Of a stretch of 32,055 nt of DNA, positions 25,008 to 32,055 are shown one piece after another; positions within the stretch are counted from its first letter, which is position 1, and every line of letters starts with the position of its first letter. The DNA comes from Methylovulum sp. Lineage in GTDB: Bacteria > Pseudomonadota > Gammaproteobacteria > Methylococcales > Methylomonadaceae. The translations under genes and the position numbers were made by a program. Under the pieces are notes generated by a model. That model had not been told where the DNA came from, made no database searches, and worked only from the letters and a program-made list of their open reading frames with translations. The DNA lies in assembly GCA_016919605.1 (NCBI GenBank), contig JACXTQ010000254.1:1-32055 (forward strand), written 5' to 3'.

Positions 25008-25682
25008 ATGAACGGAACTTCCGGCACTGACAGAGATGACCTGATGGATACTTACCTTGCCGATAGTCAAGAGCATAAAGCTATCGGTGTCGCCGCCTTT
25101 GCCTTATGTTCTGGGTTATCCATGCCTGATGAGCCGCATTTGCAGGCATTAATCGAGCGTATTATCGACCAAGACCAACGGGCTTTTGCCGCCTTGTATG
25201 AGCAGCTTTTGGAACGTGTGTACGGTTTGGCTCTAAGGATTACTCGCCATGCCCCACTGGCCGAAGAAGTTACCGAAGATGTGTTTTGGCAAGTCTGGCG
25301 GCAAGCCCCGCGTTTTGATGCCCGGCGTGGCAGTGTGGTGGCTTGGGTCATGACTATTGCCCGTAGCCGTGCCTTGGACGCGCTACGGCGCTCGGACATG
25401 GGGGGCGAAGAGGTCGCTGATGACGCGGCGGCCACGGTTTTTTTGGCGGGAGGTAATCCCCAAGATTTGCTTGCGGCGGTTGAAGAAAATAGCTGCATTC
25501 ACGCGGCTTTGCAGCAGTTGGCACCCTTGCCTAGGCAATTGGTGGCATTGGCTTTTTTTCGCGGCTTAAGCCATGATGAAATTGCTCTGCACATGGATTT
25601 GCCGCTAGGTACGGTAAAGTCGCATATCCGCCGAGCCCTCTTGAGCCTTAAACAAACACTGGCAGTAACTGCCGACTATTGA
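25008..25682 (+). CDS. ECF-type RNA polymerase sigma factor
   Basis: Region 2 'RAFAALYEQLLERVYGLALRITRHAPLAEEVTEDVFWQVWRQAPRFD' and region 4 'LPRQLVALAFFRGLSHDEIALHMDLPLGTVKSHIRRALLSLK'. The ORF track starts at GTG 24933 (GTGA overlap with msbA); Met 25008 is a plausible alternative. Confidence 0.9.
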   Translation: MNGTSGTDRDDLMDTYLADSQEHKAIGVAAFALCSGLSMPDEPHLQALIERIIDQDQRAFAALYEQLLERVYGLALRITRHAPLAEEVTEDVFWQVWRQAPRFDARRGSVVAWVMTIARSRALDALRRSDMGGEEVADDAAATVFLAGGNPQDLLAAVEENSCIHAALQQLAPLPRQLVALAFFRGLSHDEIALHMDLPLGTVKSHIRRALLSLKQTLAVTADY

Positions 25683-25692
25683 CCGTAATGAT

Positions 25693-26529
25693 ATGACTAG
25701 TAAAACAGATTCCTTAGAACCTATCGGCAACGCATCGGCAACCACCGATTTGGCCACTTTGCTGGCCGGACACATTGTACCGGTATCGCCACCGCCAAGT
25801 ATTCGGCAGAGTTTGACCCACCGCTTACAGGGGCGCATTGCACGAAGTGCCGATGAGCATAGCCGCCTATTGACGGTCAGGGCCAAAAATGGCGCATGGC
25901 AAACGCTTAAGCCCGGTATTCGCTTTAAGATGTTGTGGCTGGGCGACCAGGGCAATTCAGTGCTAATTGACTTTGCTCCAGGCGCACAATTGCCTGAGCA
26001 TCGGCACAATTGGTTGGAAGAAGGTATTGTCTTAAGCGGTGGCTTGCAAGTGGGTGATTTGCAATTGGGCGTGTTGGATTACCATCTTGCGCCTGCAGGT
26101 AGCCGTCATCAGCGTATTCAATCTCGGCAAGGGGCGTTGGCCTATTTGCGCGGCACTTCGCTGGGCTATCCGCCCGGTGTCACCCGTGAAATGTTAGGCG
26201 GCTTATTGCCTTTTGGGGAGGGATTTACTAGCACGGTGTTTGCCAATGATGATCTCGGTTGGCATTCTATCGGAGTGGGGGTGTCCAGAAAAATCCTTTA
26301 TGCCGACAGTGTATTGTCATCGGCTTTGATCCGTTTGCAGCCAGGGGCGAGCGTGGGTTTGCACACCCATTCCCAGCATGAAGAATGTATGATGCTCAAT
26401 GGCGAATTATTTTTGGGTGATATGTTGTTGCGTGAAGGCGATTATCAATTGGCACCGGTCGGAACGGCGCACGGTGAGGCTTATAGTGATGTGGGGGCTT
26501 TACTGTTTCGGCGTGGGTCAGTGGATTGA
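25693..26529 (+). CDS. ChrR-like tandem cupin protein (putative anti-sigma/regulatory partner)
   Basis: 278 aa; two cupin repeats: 'FAPGAQLPEHRHNWLEEGIVLSGGLQVGD...YHLAPAGSRHQRI' and 'LQPGASVGLHTHSQHEECMMLNGELFLGD...YQLAPVGTAHGEAYS'; 10 nt downstream of the ECF sigma gene. Confidence 0.82.
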   Translation: MTSKTDSLEPIGNASATTDLATLLAGHIVPVSPPPSIRQSLTHRLQGRIARSADEHSRLLTVRAKNGAWQTLKPGIRFKMLWLGDQGNSVLIDFAPGAQLPEHRHNWLEEGIVLSGGLQVGDLQLGVLDYHLAPAGSRHQRIQSRQGALAYLRGTSLGYPPGVTREMLGGLLPFGEGFTSTVFANDDLGWHSIGVGVSRKILYADSVLSSALIRLQPGASVGLHTHSQHEECMMLNGELFLGDMLLREGDYQLAPVGTAHGEAYSDVGALLFRRGSVD

Positions 26530-26679
26530 AGGCAGTATTTTAAGCGGCAAGTCGGGCTGGCGTTATGGTGATGAGTCCGCCGGTTTCTTTGGCGCTTAAG
26601 CGATATTCGCCGCGAAACCGCCAACATTACGCTAAACTATGCGCCCTAACATATTAAATCTACCCTTCGGAACCTTATC

Positions 26680-28272
26680 TTGATCTCTACAGCCAACATA
26701 ACCATGCAATTTGGGGCAAAGCCCTTGTTTGAAAACGTCTCCGTAAAATTTGGCGACGGCAACCGTTACGGCCTGATTGGTGCGAACGGCTGCGGCAAAT
26801 CCACGTTTATGAAAATTCTCAGCGGTGATTTGGAGCCTTCGGCGGGCAACGTCAGCGTTACGCCTAACGAGAGGCTGGGTAACTTACGCCAAGACCAATT
26901 CGCCTTTGAAGATTATAGTGTTATCGATACGGTCATTATGGGGCACAAAGAGCTTTGGCAGGTCAAGCAAGAGCGTGACCGCATTTATGCCTTACCGGAA
27001 ATGAGCGAAGCGGAAGGGATGCAAGTGGCCGAGTTAGAAGTCGAGTTTGCCGAAATGGACGGCTATACCGCTGAATCCCGTGCCGGTGAAATTTTATTGG
27101 GTCTGGATATTCCTTTGGATCAGCATTATGGCCTGATGAGCGCGGTCGCTCCCGGTTGGAAGCTGCGGGTGCTGTTGGCGCAAGCCCTATTCGCTAACCC
27201 TGACATCATGTTATTGGATGAGCCGACCAACAACTTGGACATCAACACCATCAGATGGCTGGAAAACGTCCTTAATGATCGCGATTGCACCATGATTATT
27301 ATCTCGCATGACCGCCATTTTTTGAACAGTGTCTGCACCCACATGGCGGATATGGATTATGGCGAACTGCGCGTTTATCCTGGCAATTATGATGATTATA
27401 TGCTGGCCGTCACCGAAGTGCGCGAACGTTTGTTGGCGGGCAACGCCAAGAAAAAAGCCCAGATTGCCGAATTGCAGACCTTCGTGAGCCGTTTTTCCGC
27501 CAATGCTTCAAAGGCCAAGCAAGCCACTTCGCGGGCTAAACAATTAGAGAAAATCAAGCTTGATGAAGTTAAGCCATCCAGCCGCGTCAACCCTTTTATC
27601 CGCTTTGACCAAACCAAAAAGTTACACCGCTTGGCTTTGGAGGTTGAAGGGCTGAGCAAAGGTTACGGAAACGGGCCATTGTTCCAAAACCTCAATCTGA
27701 TGGTCGCCGTTGGTGAGCGTATCGCAGTGATAGGCCCTAACGGTATTGGGAAGTCCACGTTATTGAAAACGCTAGTCGGTGAATTGGCTCCTGACGTGGG
27801 CGTAGTCAAATGGTCGGAAAACTCGGAAGTCGGCTATTTTGCCCAAGACCACGCCGAAGATTTTGCCGAACCGATCACCTTGATTGAATGGATGGGGCAA
27901 TGGCGCAAAGATTCCGATGATGACCAAGCCATCCGTGGCACCCTAGGGCGATTGCTGTTTTCCCAAGACGACATAAATAAAAACGTACAAGTGCTGTCGG
28001 GAGGGGAAAAAGGGCGGATGTTGTTCGGTAAGCTGATCCTGCAAAAAAACAATATCATGGTAATGGACGAACCAACCAATCATTTGGATATGGAATCCAT
28101 TGAATCGTTAAACAGCGCTCTGGAAAACTACCCCGGCACTTTGATTTTTGTCAGTCATGATCGGGAATTCGTTTCTTCGTTGGCGACTCGTATCATCGAG
28201 CTGACTTCCCACGGTATCGTTGATTTTAATGGTAGCTATGATGATTATTTGAACAGCCAAGCGGTCAGCTAA
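26680..28272 (+). CDS. ybiT: ABC-F family ATPase YbiT
   Basis: 530 aa, TTG start; '[53 protein letters not shown]', '[28 protein letters not shown]', two ABC cassettes and an ABC-F linker. Confidence 0.95.
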   Translation: MISTANITMQFGAKPLFENVSVKFGDGNRYGLIGANGCGKSTFMKILSGDLEPSAGNVSVTPNERLGNLRQDQFAFEDYSVIDTVIMGHKELWQVKQERDRIYALPEMSEAEGMQVAELEVEFAEMDGYTAESRAGEILLGLDIPLDQHYGLMSAVAPGWKLRVLLAQALFANPDIMLLDEPTNNLDINTIRWLENVLNDRDCTMIIISHDRHFLNSVCTHMADMDYGELRVYPGNYDDYMLAVTEVRERLLAGNAKKKAQIAELQTFVSRFSANASKAKQATSRAKQLEKIKLDEVKPSSRVNPFIRFDQTKKLHRLALEVEGLSKGYGNGPLFQNLNLMVAVGERIAVIGPNGIGKSTLLKTLVGELAPDVGVVKWSENSEVGYFAQDHAEDFAEPITLIEWMGQWRKDSDDDQAIRGTLGRLLFSQDDINKNVQVLSGGEKGRMLFGKLILQKNNIMVMDEPTNHLDMESIESLNSALENYPGTLIFVSHDREFVSSLATRIIELTSHGIVDFNGSYDDYLNSQAVS

Positions 28273-28305
28273 GGGCTGGGTGAGTGGCTCTCGCCATAAA
28301 AATGG

Positions 28306-28347
28306 GCCCTTACATACTGACGGCTTATTGTCGTCACGTGTAAGGGC
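28306..28347. terminator. Two-tier hairpin between convergent genes
   Basis: GCCCTTACA (28306-28314) pairs with TGTAAGGGC (28339-28347); inside it TGACG (28318-28322) pairs with CGTCA (28332-28336). Sits between ybiT (+) and the minus-strand gene. Confidence 0.45.
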
Positions 28348-28411
28348 TAACCTATCGGGCTTATTGCCATGCCAATTTATGCGCCTAAGCCATTTCCTAT
28401 TGTATCAATCC

Positions 28412-28861
28412 TTAAATGTTTTCAAGGCCGGACAGGCCGTCAACTGTCCAGTTTTTAAGGTCTTCGACACCCTCTTGATCATCGCCATTTTTATAGGTGA
28501 TCCGGCACGCATACTTGTGAGTGTTGGTTTTCGTCGGGTCGCTGCTGGTGGTGATTTCGGCGTTAATCACATATTGGTAGTTGCCAAGGCTCCAGGCATT
28601 GATCGGTTTGCCGGGGAACGTGACGGTGATATTCGATGCCAACTTCGATTTGATGTATTGGTTGCAGTTGTTAAACGCCAGTTCGGTTAAGTGCGTGGAA
28701 ATAGGCAACTGGCTGGCCTTGTCGTTACTGTCGACCAAAAACAGGTCAGATTTGATGACTTCATAGACCAGCGGCATGACCACTTTTTGCTGAGTGAAGA
28801 ACAATGCGCAAAGGCCGATAATCAATACAAAGGCTGGGTGCTTTTTGAGGAAGGTTTTCAT
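28412..28861 (-). CDS. Uncharacterized small protein with N-terminal membrane anchor
   Basis: 149 aa; 'MKTFLKKHPAFVLIIGLCALFFTQQKVVMPLVYEV...' (one hydrophobic segment) then a soluble domain; no family recognised. The overlapping plus-strand ORF looks spurious. Confidence 0.6.
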   Translation of the reverse strand: MKTFLKKHPAFVLIIGLCALFFTQQKVVMPLVYEVIKSDLFLVDSNDKASQLPISTHLTELAFNNCNQYIKSKLASNITVTFPGKPINAWSLGNYQYVINAEITTSSDPTKTNTHKYACRITYKNGDDQEGVEDLKNWTVDGLSGLENI

Positions 28862-28998
28862 AAAATTAGATTTTCTTAAGGCAATATAGATTTAGAGTTA
28901 TTTAAAGAATTTTAACAGACATCAATATCTTAAGAGTATGTATATTTTTAGCAAATATAAATTATCACGCCCCATCTTATTTTCTGGAATGATTGGGC

Positions 28999-29026
28999 TT
29001 GACAAGGTTAACCGAACTGGTAGACT
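28999..29026 (+). promoter_or_regulatory. Candidate sigma70 promoter of pmoCAB
   Basis: TTGACA (28999-29004), 16 nt spacer, TAGACT (29021-29026), about 125 nt upstream of the pmoC start. Confidence 0.6.
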
Positions 29027-29151
29027 GATTACTCACCAAATAGAGTTGGTGTCTTTCTTAATAGTAGCACTAGTGAGAATGGGCAAAAGGGAATTGTTAC
29101 TATCGATAATCAGATAATATCTGAGAGTTTAATAATTTTTAGGAGATAGAA

Positions 29152-29904
29152 ATGGCAGCTACAACTGAATCAGTGAAAGCTGATGCTGCGGAAGCACCGC
29201 TGTTAAATAAAAAAAATATGTATCTAGGAGCCCTAGTTTACATAGTTTTCTACGGTTGGGTTCGTTGGTATGAAGGTGTCTACGGCTGGTCAGCTGGTCT
29301 GGATTCATTCGCACCTGAATTCGAAACATACTGGATGAACTTCCTGTACATCGAATTCGTTTTGGAAGTTTCTACTGCAGGTATCCTGTGGGGTTACATC
29401 TGGAAAACTCGTGACCGTAAAGTTATGTCAATCACTCCAAGAGAAGAATTGAGAAGACATTTTACTCATTGGGTTTGGTTGGTAATGTACGGCATCGCTA
29501 TCTACTACGGTGCTAGCTACTTTACAGAGCAAGATGGTACTTGGCATCAAACTATCGTTCGTGACACTGACTTCACTCCAAGTCACATCATCGAATTCTA
29601 CTTGAGCTACCCTATCTACATCATCACTGGTGGTGCAGCTTTCTTGTATGCTAAAACCAGATTGCCAGCTTACCAACAAGGTTTGTCTCTGCAATACTTG
29701 GTATCAGTAGTTGGTCCTTTCATGATTCTGCCTAACGTAGGCTTGAACGAATGGGGTCACACTTTCTGGTTCATGGAAGAATTGTTTGTTGCTCCTTTAC
29801 ACTACGGCTTCGTATTCTTCGGATGGGCTGCTCTGGGTGTAATGGGCGTTGTAAACACAGAAGTTGCTTCAATTGCTAAGCTTCTGAAAAAAGATCTGGC
29901 TTAA
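29152..29904 (+). CDS. pmoC: Particulate methane monooxygenase subunit C
   Basis: 250 aa; MAATTESVKADAAEAPLLNKKNMYLGALVYIVFYGWVRWYEGVYGWSAGLDSFAPEFETYWMNFLYIEFVLE, PmoC signature; AGGAG ribosome-binding site at about 29140. Confidence 0.98.
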   Translation: MAATTESVKADAAEAPLLNKKNMYLGALVYIVFYGWVRWYEGVYGWSAGLDSFAPEFETYWMNFLYIEFVLEVSTAGILWGYIWKTRDRKVMSITPREELRRHFTHWVWLVMYGIAIYYGASYFTEQDGTWHQTIVRDTDFTPSHIIEFYLSYPIYIITGGAAFLYAKTRLPAYQQGLSLQYLVSVVGPFMILPNVGLNEWGHTFWFMEELFVAPLHYGFVFFGWAALGVMGVVNTEVASIAKLLKKDLA

Positions 29905-29944
29905 TCCGATCTCAAAAAAAGTAAACCAACTATCTCCTAAATGA

Positions 29945-29980
29945 TCGCCGCCTCCTTTAAAAAATTAAATAAGGTGGCGA
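29945..29980 (+). promoter_or_regulatory. Hairpin in the pmoC-pmoA intergenic region
   Basis: TCGCCGCCT (29945-29953) pairs with AGGTGGCGA (29972-29980), 9 bp with one G-U pair. Confidence 0.55.
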
Positions 29981-30035
29981 GAATGGGCGGATGGTATTTA
30001 TAAAAATAATTTAAATCCTTTTAGGAGGTAAGCTA

Positions 30036-30779
30036 ATGAGCGCATCTCAATCAGCTGTACGTTCACGCGCTGAAGCGGTAAAAGCTTCACGTACGTTCGA
30101 TTGGCTAATCTGTTTTACATTGTTCTTCGTGGTTCTTGGTGGTTATCACATTCACTATATGTTGACTGGTGGTGACTGGGATTTCTGGACTGACTGGAAA
30201 GACAGACGTCTGTGGGTTACTGTAGCCCCTATCGTTTCAATCACTTTCCCAGCGGCTGTACAAGCTATGTTGTGGTGGCGTTACCGTTTGCCTTTCGGTG
30301 CTGTTCTTTGCATCTTGGGCTTGTTGTTAGGTGAGTGGATCAACAGATACTTGAACTTCTGGGGCTGGACATATTTCCCAGTTAACTTCGTATTCCCTTC
30401 TAACTTGATGCCAGGCGCTATCGTTCTTGACGTTGTTCTGATGTTGTCAGGCAGCATGACTTTGACAGCGGTTCTGGGCGGTTTGGCTTACGGTTTATTG
30501 TTCTACCCAGGCAACTGGCCAATCATTGCTCCATTACATGTTCCTGTTGAATACAACGGCATGATGATGACTTTGGCTGACTTACAAGGTTACCACTACG
30601 TAAGAACTGGTACACCTGAGTACATCAGAATGGTTGAGAAAGGTACCCTGAGAACTTTCGGTAAAGACGTTGCTCCAGTATCAGCGTTCTTCTCTGGTTT
30701 CGTAAGTATCTTAATATACTTCTTGTGGCACTTCTTTGGTCAATGGTTCAACAAGACTGATTTCGTTAAATCTTCTTAA
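30036..30779 (+). CDS. pmoA: Particulate methane monooxygenase subunit A
   Basis: 247 aa; 'GGDWDFWTDWKDRRLWVTVAPIVSITFPAA' and 'GEWINRYLNFWGWTYFPVNFVFPSNLMPGAI', PmoA signatures. Confidence 0.99.
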   Translation: MSASQSAVRSRAEAVKASRTFDWLICFTLFFVVLGGYHIHYMLTGGDWDFWTDWKDRRLWVTVAPIVSITFPAAVQAMLWWRYRLPFGAVLCILGLLLGEWINRYLNFWGWTYFPVNFVFPSNLMPGAIVLDVVLMLSGSMTLTAVLGGLAYGLLFYPGNWPIIAPLHVPVEYNGMMMTLADLQGYHYVRTGTPEYIRMVEKGTLRTFGKDVAPVSAFFSGFVSILIYFLWHFFGQWFNKTDFVKSS

Positions 30780-30867
30780 GAACTAAAAATAATGACCTAG
30801 TGGCTAATCATATAGATAGCACTAGATACTTAACAAACTATAGATTCTCTATTATAGAGGAGGATAT

Positions 30868-32055
30868 ATGAAATTATTAAAAGACAAGGTTGCTAAATTA
30901 TCCTTTGTCGCACTGCTGGCTACTTTGACAGCATCGATGTTTTACACTCCAACTGCTTCTGCACACGGTGAGAAATCACAAGCCGCGTTCATGCGTATGC
31001 GTACTATCCACTGGTTCGATTTGAACTGGTCGAAAGAAGAAGTTGCTGTAAACGATACAATGACTATCTCTGGAAAATTCTTTGTTTTCAGTGGCTGGCC
31101 AGAAACTGTTGATAAACCAGAAATCTCTTTCTTGAACATCGGTATCCCAGGCCCAGTATTTATCCGTGCCGGATCTTGGATCGGTGGTCAATTAGTTCCA
31201 CGTTCAGTTTCTTTGGAACTGGGCGAAACTTATGACTTCAAAGTTTTGTTGAAAGCTCGTCGTCCAGGTGACTGGCACGTTCACACTATGTTGAACGTAA
31301 AAGGCGGTGGTCCAATCATTGGTCCAGGTAAATGGGTAACTGTTACTGGTTCTATGAAAGATTTCAAAAACCCAATCACTACGTTGACTGGCGAAACTAT
31401 CGACCTAGAAACTTACAATCTGGACAACACTTACTTCTGGCATGCTTTCTGGTATGCTTTAGGTTTGGCTTGGATGGGCTATTGGATGCGTAAACCAATG
31501 TTCGTTCCACGCTTTATCGCTGTTGAATCTGGCAAAGCTGATTCTTTGATCAGCAGCACAGACAGAAAAGTGGCTATGGGCTTCGCAGCTGGCACAATCG
31601 CCATCGTTGCAATGTCAATGAGCACTACAAACGAGAAGTTCCCTGTAACTACTCCTTTGCAAGCTGGTTTGTTGCGCGGTATCAAATCAATTGATATGCC
31701 TGTCACTTCTGTTGGCGTTAAAGTTGAAGACGCTACTTACCGTGTACCAGGTCGTGCAATGCAAATGACTTTGACTATTACAAATAACGGTGATTCCGCT
31801 ATTCGTTTAGGCGAATTCAACACTGCTGGTGTTCGTTTCTTGGATGCTAACGTTGCTCAAGACGAAACTGGTTACCCAGACGACTTGTTGGCTGAAGAAG
31901 GTTTGACTGTTAGCGATAACAGCCCACTGGCTCCAGGTCAATCAAGAACTGTTCAAGTAACTGCTTCTGACGCTGCATGGGAAGTTTACCGTTTAGCTGA
32001 CTTGATTTACGATCCAGATAGCCGTTTTGCTGGTTTGTTGTTCTTCTATGATGAA
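30868..32055 (+). CDS. pmoB: Particulate methane monooxygenase subunit B (partial, runs off right edge)
   Basis: Manual translation from ATG 30868: signal peptide MKLLKDKVAKLSFVALLATLTASMFYTPTASAHGEKSQAAFMRMRTIHWFDLNWSKEEV..., 'RRPGDWHVHTMLNVKGGGPIIGPG'; GAGGAGG ribosome-binding site upstream. Missing from the ORF track because it has no stop in the window. Confidence 0.98.
   Translation, partial: MKLLKDKVAKLSFVALLATLTASMFYTPTASAHGEKSQAAFMRMRTIHWFDLNWSKEEVAVNDTMTISGKFFVFSGWPETVDKPEISFLNIGIPGPVFIRAGSWIGGQLVPRSVSLELGETYDFKVLLKARRPGDWHVHTMLNVKGGGPIIGPGKWVTVTGSMKDFKNPITTLTGETIDLETYNLDNTYFWHAFWYALGLAWMGYWMRKPMFVPRFIAVESGKADSLISSTDRKVAMGFAAGTIAIVAMSMSTTNEKFPVTTPLQAGLLRGIKSIDMPVTSVGVKVEDATYRVPGRAMQMTLTITNNGDSAIRLGEFNTAGVRFLDANVAQDETGYPDDLLAEEGLTVSDNSPLAPGQSRTVQVTASDAAWEVYRLADLIYDPDSRFAGLLFFYDE

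Noticed and set aside
28280-28879. Plus-strand ORFs 28280-28690, 28581-28766 and 28691-28879
   Set aside because: Antisense to the minus-strand membrane-anchored protein, which has a convincing hydrophobic N-terminus; the first ORF also spans the hairpin.
1-32055. CRISPR arrays, tRNA/rRNA genes, IS elements
   Set aside because: No regularly spaced direct repeats, no cloverleaf or rRNA signature and no transposase/integrase motif were seen by eye; a tool search (tRNAscan-SE, ISfinder, CRISPRCasFinder) would be needed to confirm absence.

Overview
This is a chromosomal window from a gammaproteobacterial methanotroph (Methylococcales-like). The right edge carries the particulate methane monooxygenase operon pmoC-pmoA-pmoB, with pmoB running off the edge. 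Most of the rest is core or housekeeping: comEC (partial, left edge), lolD plus a LolC/E-type permease, fur/bamE (divergent), a long DUF3731-type Hsp70, gatB, an ArsS-like radical SAM gene with a TVP38-flavoreductase fusion, an LPS-core/O-antigen block (two GT9, GT2, methyltransferase, O-antigen ligase, msbA), an ECF sigma factor with a tandem-cupin partner, and ybiT. Two accessory insertions stand out. (1) A minus-strand island between comEC and lolD encodes an orphan HicB-like protein, an OLD/RecF-like AAA ATPase, a PIN-like nuclease overlapping it by 4 nt, and a Phd/YefM-type antitoxin whose frame is broken at a C5 tract. (2) A plus-strand two-gene cassette after gatB encodes a ParB/Srx-fold plus HTH protein and an Mrr-like PD-(D/E)XK nuclease. 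These are the best candidates for under-described defence-like systems. No CRISPR array, rRNA, tRNA or transposase was recognised. All family calls come from reading motifs by eye; no database search was run.
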